Shown in pieces: positions 45,528-53,281 of a stretch of 64,000 nucleotides of DNA. The stretch is from Maridesulfovibrio ferrireducens. Its GTDB lineage: Bacteria > Desulfobacterota > Desulfovibrionia > Desulfovibrionales > Desulfovibrionaceae. The stretch lies in NCBI RefSeq assembly GCF_016342405.1, contig NZ_JAEINN010000013.1, forward strand, positions 1 to 64,000. Reading direction: 5' to 3'. Below the pieces are notes generated by a model. It did no database searches. It saw only the letters and a program-made list of their open reading frames with translations, and was not told the DNA's origin. Made by a program: the position numbers and the translations under genes. Each line of letters begins with the position of its first letter. Position 1 is the stretch's first letter.

Positions 45528-45575
45528 ATAAAAAGCACCGATTAGAAATTTTTCTAATCGGTGCTTTTTATTTGG
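45528..45575 (+). terminator. terminator of tRNA-Val
   Basis: A perfect 21-bp stem (45528-45548 with 45551-45571) with a 2-base loop, AT-rich with GCACCGA in its core, followed by T-rich sequence. It probably ends tRNA transcription and also blocks read-through from the integrase on the opposite strand. Confidence 0.85.
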
Positions 45576-45623
45576 TATACACTTTGGTCTACATTGAAAC
45601 CATAATGCCAAATAAAGGGACTA

Positions 45624-46658
45624 TCACAACGTTGGCTTCAAATTAACAGCTTTAGCTTTTTCACCTTGCATCAAGTGGTAATATTTTTGTTGAGTTGTGC
45701 GAATACTGGCATGGCCAAGCATGGCAGAGACAGCGGCAAGATCCGCTCCATTTCTAAGCAGCTCTGTTGCCCATAGGTGCCTTATGTCATACATCCGTAC
45801 CGGATAATTAATCTCTGCTTTTTCTACAGCAGTATTAAAACTTCTTCTTATTTTCTTTAGAGGCTTGTTTCGATATTCAATTATAAACTTGGATGAAGGA
45901 TTTAACTCTCTCTTTTCTTTTAACTTATTATTATCGGTTGGATTAAGTGGTATTAAACGGTTTGACGTTGCCGTTTTTGTCCCTCTGACATGTAGAGTAG
46001 AGTTCTCATAGTCGTGATCCGACCATCGTAACGATAGCAGTTCCGACCTTCCCGTTCTAGCTCCACACATCCATTCAACTTCAATTGCCCAACCTAGATG
46101 CGGCGCAGCCACTTTTATTAACAACTTAAGATCCTCTACATTGAGCTGTAGATCCCTTTTTTCTTCTCGTGCTTTTTTCCACTTTTTCAGAGGATTATTG
46201 GCTGTGATTTCATGCTCTATACCGAAGTTAAAAATAGCACTGATGTAACCTAAATACCTATTGCGCGTAGCAACGGAGACATCAGACCACTGATTCTCTG
46301 CAAGAGCTAGAAGATCACTATAAGTTATTTTTTCTACGGGAGTATGTGTTAAAGCTGGCAAAACAGTTTTGTTTAATATGTTTACCCAGTCTTTTAAAAA
46401 AGCCTTACTGACATTTCTTGCTTTCGCATCTCTAATATAAAGCTGTGCGAGTTCATCAAAATAAATACCCTTTCCCTGATGAAGCTCTTCGCCGTGCGCT
46501 TTTTGTAGGGCTATTTCCGCATCTCGTATTTTTGCGGAACTTAAAGCATCCTTTCCTCGTCCAAAATATTCACGAACGGGACTCTTACGCTCTTTTATTC
46601 GGTACTGTATGTAGTAGCGTCCATCTTTGGTTATTCCAATGCCCACACTAGCACTCAC
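45624..46658 (-). CDS. tyrosine-type integrase
   Basis: A 344-aa site-specific recombinase. It has an N-terminal arm-binding part, a SAM-like core-binding domain (about 70-165), and a catalytic domain with the Arg motif CGARTGRSELLSLRW, a MYDIRHLWATELL motif (the usual HxxR reads YxxR), GHASIRTTQQKY with the second His, and the nucleophile Tyr in KYYHLM. A GTG start overlaps the AlpA-like gene by 11 bases. It drives integration into the tRNA-Val end and, with an excisionase, excision. Confidence 0.93.
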   Translation of the reverse strand: MSASVGIGITKDGRYYIQYRIKERKSPVREYFGRGKDALSSAKIRDAEIALQKAHGEELHQGKGIYFDELAQLYIRDAKARNVSKAFLKDWVNILNKTVLPALTHTPVEKITYSDLLALAENQWSDVSVATRNRYLGYISAIFNFGIEHEITANNPLKKWKKAREEKRDLQLNVEDLKLLIKVAAPHLGWAIEVEWMCGARTGRSELLSLRWSDHDYENSTLHVRGTKTATSNRLIPLNPTDNNKLKEKRELNPSSKFIIEYRNKPLKKIRRSFNTAVEKAEINYPVRMYDIRHLWATELLRNGADLAAVSAMLGHASIRTTQQKYYHLMQGEKAKAVNLKPTL

Positions 46659-46896
46659 GATCTATAGATATAGGTGTAAATCCCCGTTTTTTGCGCAAAG
46701 GAATCTGTTTCTTTTTCTGCTTAAAGAAAAAAGGATTGGCCATGAACTGATCTAAATCATCTTTGTTAAATCTATTTTTGCGTGGACCATAGGTAGGAAT
46801 GGAAAACTCCTCCACATATCGAAGAAGCTGCCTTCTTGAGTAGCTAATATATTCTGCGGCTTTTGCAGTAGGTATAAATTTTGATGTAGGTTCCAT
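46648..46896 (-). CDS. AlpA/excisionase-like helix-turn-helix protein
   Basis: An 82-aa DNA-binding protein. A winged HTH of the MerR/AlpA kind is visible (TAKAAEYISYSRRQLLRYVEEFSIPTYGPRKNRFNKDDLDQFM in pieces), with a basic tail rich in Lys/Arg (KQKKKQIPLRKKR). Proteins of this size and position are the excisionase/RDF or integrase activator in many elements. It overlaps the integrase gene and is preceded by an operator-like palindrome (separate entry), so its expression is probably repressed by the neighbouring XRE protein. Confidence 0.75.
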   Translation of the reverse strand: MEPTSKFIPTAKAAEYISYSRRQLLRYVEEFSIPTYGPRKNRFNKDDLDQFMANPFFFKQKKKQIPLRKKRGFTPISIDREC

Positions 46897-46927
46897 ATCG
46901 CTTCCATCCTTATACAGTTTTTCATAC

Positions 46928-46945
46928 TGTTTCTAAAAAGGAACA
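46928..46945. promoter_or_regulatory. operator O3 upstream of the AlpA-like gene
   Basis: TGTTTCT-AAAA-AGGAACA has the same 7-base arms and 4-base centre as the two sites at 47531 and 47564, with one mismatch. It lies about 30 bases upstream of the AlpA-like start. Confidence 0.6.
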
Positions 46946-47010
46946 GAAAGTCAATATATATATAATTTTTCAGAAGTTTTGTTTTTTTCTAGGAACCAAA
47001 CTAAGTACCG

Positions 47011-47508
47011 TTAAACTGCTTTTTTACTAGTGCCAGAAGCTAAATTCTGGTGCTCCATTATTTTTTTTGCAGAGTTAATTACGGTATCAGGAGAACATCC
47101 CAATGCAGAGCACAGCTTTGAGAGTTCCTCTATAGTAATGAACTCTCCTTTAAAAATACTCTCAATTCTTTCTATAGGAATTGCTGATCTTTTTTGAATA
47201 TCACTACTGCTAACATATAAACTTTTAGCCATATTTTTTAGGACAATCCCAACTTCTGAGTCGAAAGAATTCTTTTCTTGCTTCCTAACAGGGACAAGGT
47301 CTTCCCAGTCTAAATTTAACCTATCTACAATTCTTACGATCGTTTTCAGATTTGCCCCTTCCTGATGATCATTTAACCATCTGGAAATCATTGATTTTAC
47401 AATATCAAGTTTTTTTGAAGTTGCAGTTAGGCTAGACTGCTCAACTTCAATTTTTACAGCTGATTTTATGTTTGTCCAAATAAAATCAAAATTTTTATTA
47501 GTTTTCAT
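47011..47508 (-). CDS. XRE/CI-like repressor
   Basis: A 165-aa protein with two helix-turn-helix-like stretches: VEQSSLTATSKKLDIVKSMISRWLNDHQEGANLK in the first half (about 30-62) and a second HTH-like region about 105-150 (VSSSDIQKRSAIPIERIESIFKGEFITIEELSKL). This suggests two fused XRE-like domains rather than a CI repressor with a cleavable tail. It is divergent from the Cro-like gene across about 80 bases carrying two palindromes. It is the probable master repressor of element excision and transfer. The start is an ATG; a TTG six codons upstream is an alternative. Confidence 0.75.
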   Translation of the reverse strand: MKTNKNFDFIWTNIKSAVKIEVEQSSLTATSKKLDIVKSMISRWLNDHQEGANLKTIVRIVDRLNLDWEDLVPVRKQEKNSFDSEVGIVLKNMAKSLYVSSSDIQKRSAIPIERIESIFKGEFITIEELSKLCSALGCSPDTVINSAKKIMEHQNLASGTSKKAV

Positions 47509-47530
47509 CTTAAATATATACGGCAAAATC

Positions 47531-47548
47531 TGTTCCTTGTTAGGAACA
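47531..47548. promoter_or_regulatory. operator O1
   Basis: A near-perfect palindrome TGTTCCT-TGTT-AGGAACA with 7-base arms. It lies between the repressor gene and the Cro-like gene, about 23 bases upstream of the repressor start, so it can control the repressor itself. Confidence 0.65.
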
Positions 47549-47563
47549 AAGTTGTTGACTTTT

Positions 47564-47581
47564 TATTCCTAATTAGGAACA
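47564..47581. promoter_or_regulatory. operator O2, overlapping the ribosome site of the Cro-like gene
   Basis: TATTCCT-AATT-AGGAACA has the same layout as O1, with its centre 33 bp (about three DNA turns) from that of O1, suited to cooperative binding. Its right arm, AGGA, also serves as the apparent ribosome site of the Cro-like gene, 10 bases before the ATG. Confidence 0.6.
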
Positions 47582-47588
47582 GTGCCTC

Positions 47589-47792
47589 ATGTCATCAATA
47601 ATCATAAAGCTTTTAAAGACAAAAACATTATCTCAAGTCTCCAAGGAAACCGGGCTAGGACGCACGTCTGTTTATATGCATAGCACAGGAGAACGTGAAA
47701 TAAGCAAGAAGGCGGCACTAGCTTACCATGTTGCGTATGCGATTCCTTTAAAGGAACTTTTACCGGAGCTTTTTAGCAATGAAAAGAAATGA
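47589..47792 (+). CDS. Cro-like helix-turn-helix protein
   Basis: A 67-aa protein with a single HTH (LKTKTLSQVSKETGLGRTSVYMHSTGEREISKK), like the short Cro-type regulators that stand opposite a repressor in prophages and ICEs. Its AGGA ribosome site lies within operator O2. It overlaps the TraK-like gene by 14 bases, so it probably leads the transfer transcript and may act as its early regulator. Confidence 0.75.
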   Translation: MSSIIIKLLKTKTLSQVSKETGLGRTSVYMHSTGEREISKKAALAYHVAYAIPLKELLPELFSNEKK

Positions 47793-48138
47793 AAGAGGCT
47801 TCGCTAAAGTAGAATTTTTAGCAAATATTGCTAAAATCCGAGATTTGGTAAGCAAGGGATATTCGAAAAAAGCTGTTTATAGAAAGCTTAAGGACGCAGG
47901 TTCTTTGTCTGTAAGTTATTCCCATTTCTGCCGTTTTGACCTGTCTGGGAATATTTCAAAAAAAGATGATTTTACCCCAGGTGTACCCACCTCCAGAACC
48001 GTCTCCGCTCTAATCCCTGCAATCCCCGCTGAAAATAGCGGAGACGGTTCAATCACCCAGCAAGCAAACAGCAATTCAAAATTTGTTCATGAAAATAACG
48101 TAACTGAAAAAGACCTTGCTGAAAAATTGGTCGGTTAA
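47779..48138 (+). CDS. traK: TraK-like oriT-binding relaxosome protein
   Basis: A 119-aa protein whose N-terminal half (about 12-55) matches the TraK pattern of IncP plasmids: VEFLANIAKIRDLVSKGYSKKAVYRKLKDAGSLSVSYSHFCRF in family form, a helical DNA-binding region. The C-terminal half is polar, Ser/Asn-rich and lacks family similarity; its DNA contains a perfect 14-bp inverted repeat (separate entry). A GGAG site precedes the ATG. TraK binds oriT and helps the relaxase in IncP. The traK-traL-traM order matches RP4. Confidence 0.8.
   Translation: MKRNERGFAKVEFLANIAKIRDLVSKGYSKKAVYRKLKDAGSLSVSYSHFCRFDLSGNISKKDDFTPGVPTSRTVSALIPAIPAENSGDGSITQQANSNSKFVHENNVTEKDLAEKLVG
47996..48050. repeat. perfect 14-bp inverted repeat inside traK
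   Basis: GAACCGTCTCCGCT (47996-48009) is repeated inverted as AGCGGAGACGGTTC (48037-48050) with a 27-base loop. It lies in the poorly conserved half of traK and has no T run. It could belong to the transfer origin, but the nick-site match in the loop (ATCCCTGC against the IncP pattern ATCCTGC) is imperfect. Confidence 0.6.
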
Positions 48139-48155
48139 CAACAGGAGAATTTAAA

Positions 48156-48875
48156 ATGGCTACTATTAACATGATTTTACAAGGTAAAGGCGGAGTGGGC
48201 AAAAGTCTCGTTGCCAGCCTTCTGACTCAACACCTTCTCGAATCCGGCAAAGAAGTTCACTGTGTTGACACTGACCCGGTCAACGCAACCTTTGCCGGTT
48301 ACAAAAGTTTCAACGTCACAGCTTTGGATATTATGAACGGTGATGACATTGACCCCAGACGTTTCGACACATTGGTTGAGCTAATGATGGACCTTCCTGA
48401 CGATTCTCATATGGTTATCGATAATGGAGCGGCCACATTTGTCCCTCTAGCAAGCTACCTTGCAGACAACAATGTTTTTGAACTGCTTCATGAAAGTGGC
48501 CACCAGATAAATCTCCATACAGTTATTACTGGCGGTCAAGCCTTGCCGGATACTTTAAGCGGATTGAACTCACTACTGAAAGCTTTTGATACACCTATTT
48601 ACATCTGGCTTAACGGTTACTTCGGACAAATTAGCCTTAATGGTAAAAATTTTGAAGAGTTCAAAGTCTTTACAGATAACACTACACGATTCCCTGCGCT
48701 AATCCGCCTCCCTCAAAAGAAAAAAGAAACCTTTGGACGAGATCTAGAAAACCTTCTGGCCGTCAAGATGTCTTTCCATGACGCACAGGAAAGCTCCCTT
48801 CCGATCATGACAAGGCAACGCCTGCGCATGACATGGAATGAAATCAGATCTGAACTTGAAAAAAGCAACCTATAA
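48156..48875 (+). CDS. traL: TraL, ParA-like ATPase of the relaxosome module
   Basis: A 239-aa P-loop protein resembling IncP TraL. The deviant Walker A KGGVGKSLVASL and the segment HCVDTDPVNATFAGYKSFNV closely follow the TraL pattern, as do MVIDNGAATFVPLASYL, TVITGGQALPDTLSGL and the C-terminal MTRQRLRMTWNEIRSEL. The role in transfer is not established, but it is conserved in the traKLM unit. An AGGAG site lies about 10 bases ahead. It is 17 bases after traK. Confidence 0.9.
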   Translation: MATINMILQGKGGVGKSLVASLLTQHLLESGKEVHCVDTDPVNATFAGYKSFNVTALDIMNGDDIDPRRFDTLVELMMDLPDDSHMVIDNGAATFVPLASYLADNNVFELLHESGHQINLHTVITGGQALPDTLSGLNSLLKAFDTPIYIWLNGYFGQISLNGKNFEEFKVFTDNTTRFPALIRLPQKKKETFGRDLENLLAVKMSFHDAQESSLPIMTRQRLRMTWNEIRSELEKSNL

Positions 48876-48883
48876 GAATTTTT

Positions 48884-49288
48884 ATGTCAGACAACAACGC
48901 CCCCCTCACCATCCAGAAAGTGCGCGATCTCATTACTGAGAAGCATAACACTTTACTTGATGAGAACGACCCCATTCTCATGCTCGTAACTATGCACCGC
49001 GCCTTTCTGGATGAGTTTGAATTGATGCTGAATCAACAAACTACAGTAGCTGAAGAACACATGAATGAGCATGTGAAAGCTTTTGCAACTGAAGTTCGTA
49101 AGTCAACAAACATCCTATTGAGCAAGGCGGTCAAAGCCAACGTTGAAAACTGCATTGCTGAGATCGGCCAGCATCAAGAAGTCATGTCCAACTTCCTCTC
49201 TACAATCAAAACGTGGAGTCTCTTCGCCGGGATAATGCTCATTCTATCAATAACCACAACTCTTTCAGTTCTTGTGTGGGGTTCGTGA
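48884..49288 (+). CDS. traM: TraM-like transfer protein
   Basis: A 134-aa protein with an N-terminal helical region (about 1-100; LITEKHNTLLDENDPILMLVTMHRAFLDEF in IncP TraM form) and a C-terminal membrane segment (IMLILSITTTLSVLVW). IncP TraM is a small conserved transfer protein of unknown detail. Its stop overlaps the start of trbB (TGATG), linking the relaxosome genes to the secretion operon. Confidence 0.8.
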   Translation: MSDNNAPLTIQKVRDLITEKHNTLLDENDPILMLVTMHRAFLDEFELMLNQQTTVAEEHMNEHVKAFATEVRKSTNILLSKAVKANVENCIAEIGQHQEVMSNFLSTIKTWSLFAGIMLILSITTTLSVLVWGS

Positions 49289-50262
49289 TGGAAGACCGGC
49301 TTGTAAACAACCTTATTTTCAACATGGGCCCTATCATCATTTCAGCTCTGAAAGATAAAAATGTGGCAGAAATAATGGTTAATTCCGATGGCAAGCTTTG
49401 GATCGAACGATTTGGAGAAGACATGTACGTCGCGGGAAAAATAGATCCGGATCAGACAGCCAGAATAGTTTCCCTAGTTGCAAGTGCGCTGGATTCTACT
49501 GTGACAAAAGAAGAACCGATTGTTGAAGGTGAACTACCAAAAGCTGCTCCACTTAACGCATGTAGATTTGAGGGAGTTTTCCCGCCAGTTGTGGACGCAG
49601 CCGCTTTTACTATTAGAAAAAAAGCCAGTCAGGTCTTTCCGCTTGAGGACTATGTTGAAGGTGGAATCATGACTCATGAGGTATTGCAATCAATACATAC
49701 AGCGATATCCGACAAAAAAAACATCGTAGTCTTCGGTGGAACCAGTTCTGGAAAAACGACTCTCGTAAATGGCATTATCAAAGCTATTGCAGAAATCTCC
49801 CCCAATGACCGGCTTATCATTATTGAAGACACCGCCGAGTTGCAAAGCAGATCTCCCAACACTCTTTTTCTTAGAGCAACAGATCATACCCCCATTCAAT
49901 CTTTAGTTCAGGCAAGCATGAGACTGCGACCGGACAGAATACTGATTGGAGAGGTCAGAGCGGCTAAAGCCACTATCGAATTACTTAAAAGCTGGAACAC
50001 CGGACACCCGGGAGGAGTTTCAACTCTTCATGCCAATTCTGCCGCAGACGGGTTGCAGAGAATTGAAGATTTGATTGCTGAAAAAAGTAATTTTCCTATG
50101 CCGCGTCTGGTCGGAGCGGCTGTTGATTTCGTTATTTATATCCACAAATCAAGAACTGTCGAAGCAGGCCGGAGAGTTTCAGAAGTAGCAAAAGTTCACG
50201 GCTATGACTCCCAAAAACAAGAATACAAACTGGAGTACATCCACAATGAAAATAAGTACTAA
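49288..50262 (+). CDS. trbB: TrbB, VirB11-type secretion ATPase
   Basis: A 324-aa hexameric ATPase. It has an N-terminal domain, then a P-loop ATPase with VFGGTSSGKTTLVNGI, the Asp box IIIEDTAELQ, and RLRPDRILIGEVRAAKATIELL, a signature of TrbB/VirB11. The start overlaps traM and matches the family N-terminus (MEDRLVNNLIFNMGP); the longer frame back to 49213 is not used. It powers assembly of the pilus or of substrate transfer. Confidence 0.94.
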   Translation: MEDRLVNNLIFNMGPIIISALKDKNVAEIMVNSDGKLWIERFGEDMYVAGKIDPDQTARIVSLVASALDSTVTKEEPIVEGELPKAAPLNACRFEGVFPPVVDAAAFTIRKKASQVFPLEDYVEGGIMTHEVLQSIHTAISDKKNIVVFGGTSSGKTTLVNGIIKAIAEISPNDRLIIIEDTAELQSRSPNTLFLRATDHTPIQSLVQASMRLRPDRILIGEVRAAKATIELLKSWNTGHPGGVSTLHANSAADGLQRIEDLIAEKSNFPMPRLVGAAVDFVIYIHKSRTVEAGRRVSEVAKVHGYDSQKQEYKLEYIHNENKY

Positions 50263-50557
50263 ACTGTCACAATTTTTCATGCTTGCTGTTCTTCTGATTC
50301 CAGAAGCAGCTTTTGCAAGTGGCCTTGATGAATTTCAGGGACCAATCGATAAAATTTTGGGTACTGTCTCCGGCCCTGTCGGGGGAGCAATCTCCGCCAT
50401 AGCTATCGCGATTTGCGGCATAACATTTGTCCAAAAACGTGCAGATATTGGAGAAGGATTCAAACTTCTTTTATCTATTGTGGTGGGAATCTGTTTCATA
50501 GCTTTAGCTAACAGCCTCGTGCAATCAATGTTCACTTTCAGCGGAGCTATGCTGTGA
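50246..50557 (+). CDS. trbC: TrbC, VirB2-type pilin
   Basis: A 103-aa pilin precursor. A signal peptide (ending AAFASG at about residue 25) is followed by a short mature protein with two hydrophobic segments, IDKILGTVSGPVGGAISAIAIAICGITFVQ and ISIVVGICFIALANSLV in shortened form. This is the usual layout of VirB2/TrbC. A GGAG site lies 10 bases upstream. It overlaps trbB by 17 bases. IncP TrbC is cyclised; the processing here is unknown. Confidence 0.9.
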   Translation: MKISTKLSQFFMLAVLLIPEAAFASGLDEFQGPIDKILGTVSGPVGGAISAIAIAICGITFVQKRADIGEGFKLLLSIVVGICFIALANSLVQSMFTFSGAML

Positions 50558-50856
50558 GTTCACAAGATCCCACACCCGAAAAAAGAATCATACCTATTAA
50601 CCGCTCACTTCATAAACACGCGTTGTTAATGGGAGCCGAACGGGATCTCGTCATGTATGCGGCGCTGGTCAGTTTTGTACTGGCTATTGGCGGAAAAACT
50701 CTTCTATCTGCTGGGGTTGCTGTTGTCTTTTGGATTGGCAGCGTTTTTCTGCTCCAGATTATGGGAAGATCGGATCCTCAAAAATCCAAAGTTTGGCGTC
50801 GTCAAAACGCTCTTCAAACTGAATACCCGGCTAAATCAACCCCATGGAGGCGGTAA
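50554..50856 (+). CDS. trbD: TrbD, VirB3-like inner-membrane protein
   Basis: A 100-aa protein with the VirB3 layout: a short N-terminal PINRSLHKHALLMGAERDL leading into two membrane segments (about 35-72). A GTG start overlaps the trbC stop. It is the usual companion of the VirB4 ATPase encoded next, whose ribosome site lies at its 3' end. Confidence 0.88.
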   Translation: MSSQDPTPEKRIIPINRSLHKHALLMGAERDLVMYAALVSFVLAIGGKTLLSAGVAVVFWIGSVFLLQIMGRSDPQKSKVWRRQNALQTEYPAKSTPWRR

Positions 50857-50860
50857 AAGT

Positions 50861-53281
50861 ATGCTCAAATTAAAAGACTACCGTCATAAGCAAAAAGGAT
50901 TATCTGATTTACTACCATACGCAGCCATGGTGGATGATGGCATAATTCTATGTAAGAGCGGTGCATTCCTGACAAGTTGGATATTCAGATCACAAGACAC
51001 AGCTTCCAGCACACCTGATGAATTAGCTCTTGTAAGTGCAAAAGTTAATCTGGCTCTTAAACAGTTAGGGTCTGGTTGGCTATGTAATGTAGACGCAATT
51101 AGAATTCCTTCCACAAGCTATCCTGCTTCAGGTTCAAGTTTCTTTCCTGACAAAGTCACTAAAGCAATAGAAAATGAACGCAGAACTGCATTTGAATCTG
51201 GTTTTTTTTACACAACGGAAACATATCTGACTGTCACCTATACGCCACAGCTCAAGGCAGAAAAAATAAAAAGATATGCAGGAAACTCCGGGACATCAGG
51301 TAACCTGCTTGAAAAATACCTGAATGATTTTAAAAAAAATATCATCCAACTTGAGGATTCTCTTTCTCTATGCCTCCTGATGGAGCGATTAACAAATTAT
51401 ACTTATGAAGATGAATTCGGACAGAAGAAAACAATATCTCCATTACTGAGTTTTCTTCACTCCTGCATTACCGGCGACAATCAGAAAATACTTTTACCTG
51501 CAACCCCAATGTATCTGGATGCTGTTATAGGCTGCAAAGAATTAATTGCCGGCGATCGCCCCTCCATAGGCAATAAACATATCCGAATTTTAGCAATTGA
51601 CGGATTACCTTATGAAAGTTGGCCGTCTATGCTGTCCTGCCTTGAAGGCCTTCCTCTGGAGTACCGTTTTTCAAGCCGCTTTATCTGCATGGATCAGTAT
51701 GAAGCTCTTAAGGAATTGGAGCAGTACCGTAAAACATGGCAACAACAAGTTATTAAGTTTTTTGACCACGTGCTCAACAAAGTTAATCCAAGTCCTAACG
51801 AATACGCAAAATCCATGATGGAAGATGCCAAAGAAGCAATTACAATCCTGCAATCAGGAGATGTTTCTGCCGGATTTTATACAGCTTGTATTGTTCTTCT
51901 TGGTGAAAATCTAGAAGAGCTTGAAGAATACATCAGGTTGTTAGGCCAGCTCGTTAAAAGTGAAAATTTCAGCTGTAGAACAGAAACTACCAATGCTATG
52001 GAAGCATGGCTCGGGACACACCCCGGAAATGGAGTAGCAAATATTCGTCGGCCGATTATTAATTCTTTGAATCTAGCTGATATGCTTCCGCTGGCAACAA
52101 TCTGGCCCGGCAGAGAATTTAATCCTTCTCCCATGTTCCCGCCATCCTCTCCGGCCCTGATGCATTGCGCCACCGAGGGGTCAACTCCATTCAGACTTAA
52201 TCTTCATACCGGAGATCTTGGCCATACTCTTATTTTCGGTCCTACCGGATCGGGTAAATCAACTCTTCTGGGAATCTTAGAAGCTCAATTCAGACGCTAT
52301 AAAAGCTCGACCATTTTTGCCTTTGACAAAGGCATGTCCATGTATCCGCTATGCGCAGCAACAGGCGGAGCACATTACGAAATTGCAGGTGAGGACTCGG
52401 CTCTATCATTCGCACCTCTTTCATATATTGATTCCGATGCAGAACAAAGCTGGGCTGAAGAATGGATTGAAACACTGGTCCGGCTTCAAGGATTTACGGT
52501 CCTTCCTGCTCATCGAAATGCGATACATCAAGCAGCAAATTTGCTTAGAAAAAACCCTGTAGACATGCGCTCCCTTACAGATTTTTACCACCTTTTGCAG
52601 AATGAACAACTGCGTGAAGCTCTAAAGCATTACACCGAAGCGGGAGCCATGGGCTATTTACTGGATGCCAAAACTGATAATCTGGACATGGATAATTTCA
52701 TGGTTTTTGAAACCGAAGAGCTCATGAATCTTGGAGATAAAAATCTTATCCCGGTCCTGCTTTATCTTTTCCACCGCATACAGAAAGCCTTGAAAGGACA
52801 ACCGGCAATGCTCGTGCTGGATGAAGCATGGATCATGCTCGGTCATGATGTTTTTCGTGAACAGATAAGGGAATGGCTCAAAGTTTTGCGTAAAGCAAAT
52901 TGCGCGGTTGTTCTGGCTACTCAATCTTTATCAGACGCCTCCCGTTCAGGAATTCTGGATGTTCTTGTGGAGTCATGCCCGACCAAAATTTTCCTAGCGA
53001 ACGAAAGTGCTGCTCAAGAAGTACAGCGGAAACTGTATCAAAATCTCGGCCTTAACTCTACCCAGATACAGATCATAGCCTCAGCTATACCCAAACAAGA
53101 CTACTACATAGTTTCCCCGGAAGGCCGCAGGCTAATTGATTTAGCACTGGGACCAGTTGCCCTGTCCTTTGTCGGATCTTCTGACAAAGTCAGCATTTCA
53201 CGCATTAAGGAACTGGTCAAAAAATACGGCGATAACTGGCCGGAAAAATGGTTGGAAGAAAGACAAGGGGATTTCAGATGA
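50861..53281 (+). CDS. trbE: TrbE, VirB4-type ATPase
   Basis: An 806-aa ATPase, the largest component of the secretion channel. Walker A is FGPTGSGKSTLLGIL and Walker B-like MLVLDEAWIMLG; the family segment RKANCAVVLATQSLSDASRSG follows. The start MLKLKDYRHKQKGLSDLLPY matches IncP TrbE. A longer frame beginning at 50657 runs through trbD in another frame and is not used. It follows trbD by 4 bases. Confidence 0.95.
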   Translation: MLKLKDYRHKQKGLSDLLPYAAMVDDGIILCKSGAFLTSWIFRSQDTASSTPDELALVSAKVNLALKQLGSGWLCNVDAIRIPSTSYPASGSSFFPDKVTKAIENERRTAFESGFFYTTETYLTVTYTPQLKAEKIKRYAGNSGTSGNLLEKYLNDFKKNIIQLEDSLSLCLLMERLTNYTYEDEFGQKKTISPLLSFLHSCITGDNQKILLPATPMYLDAVIGCKELIAGDRPSIGNKHIRILAIDGLPYESWPSMLSCLEGLPLEYRFSSRFICMDQYEALKELEQYRKTWQQQVIKFFDHVLNKVNPSPNEYAKSMMEDAKEAITILQSGDVSAGFYTACIVLLGENLEELEEYIRLLGQLVKSENFSCRTETTNAMEAWLGTHPGNGVANIRRPIINSLNLADMLPLATIWPGREFNPSPMFPPSSPALMHCATEGSTPFRLNLHTGDLGHTLIFGPTGSGKSTLLGILEAQFRRYKSSTIFAFDKGMSMYPLCAATGGAHYEIAGEDSALSFAPLSYIDSDAEQSWAEEWIETLVRLQGFTVLPAHRNAIHQAANLLRKNPVDMRSLTDFYHLLQNEQLREALKHYTEAGAMGYLLDAKTDNLDMDNFMVFETEELMNLGDKNLIPVLLYLFHRIQKALKGQPAMLVLDEAWIMLGHDVFREQIREWLKVLRKANCAVVLATQSLSDASRSGILDVLVESCPTKIFLANESAAQEVQRKLYQNLGLNSTQIQIIASAIPKQDYYIVSPEGRRLIDLALGPVALSFVGSSDKVSISRIKELVKKYGDNWPEKWLEERQGDFR

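Noticed and set aside
47996-48050. Rho-independent terminator within traK
   Set aside because: The stem is perfect, but the loop is 27 bases and there is no T run after it.
50657-50860. Upstream extension of trbE through trbD
   Set aside because: The frame is open, but the residues have no TrbE similarity, and the ATG at 50861 matches the family start.
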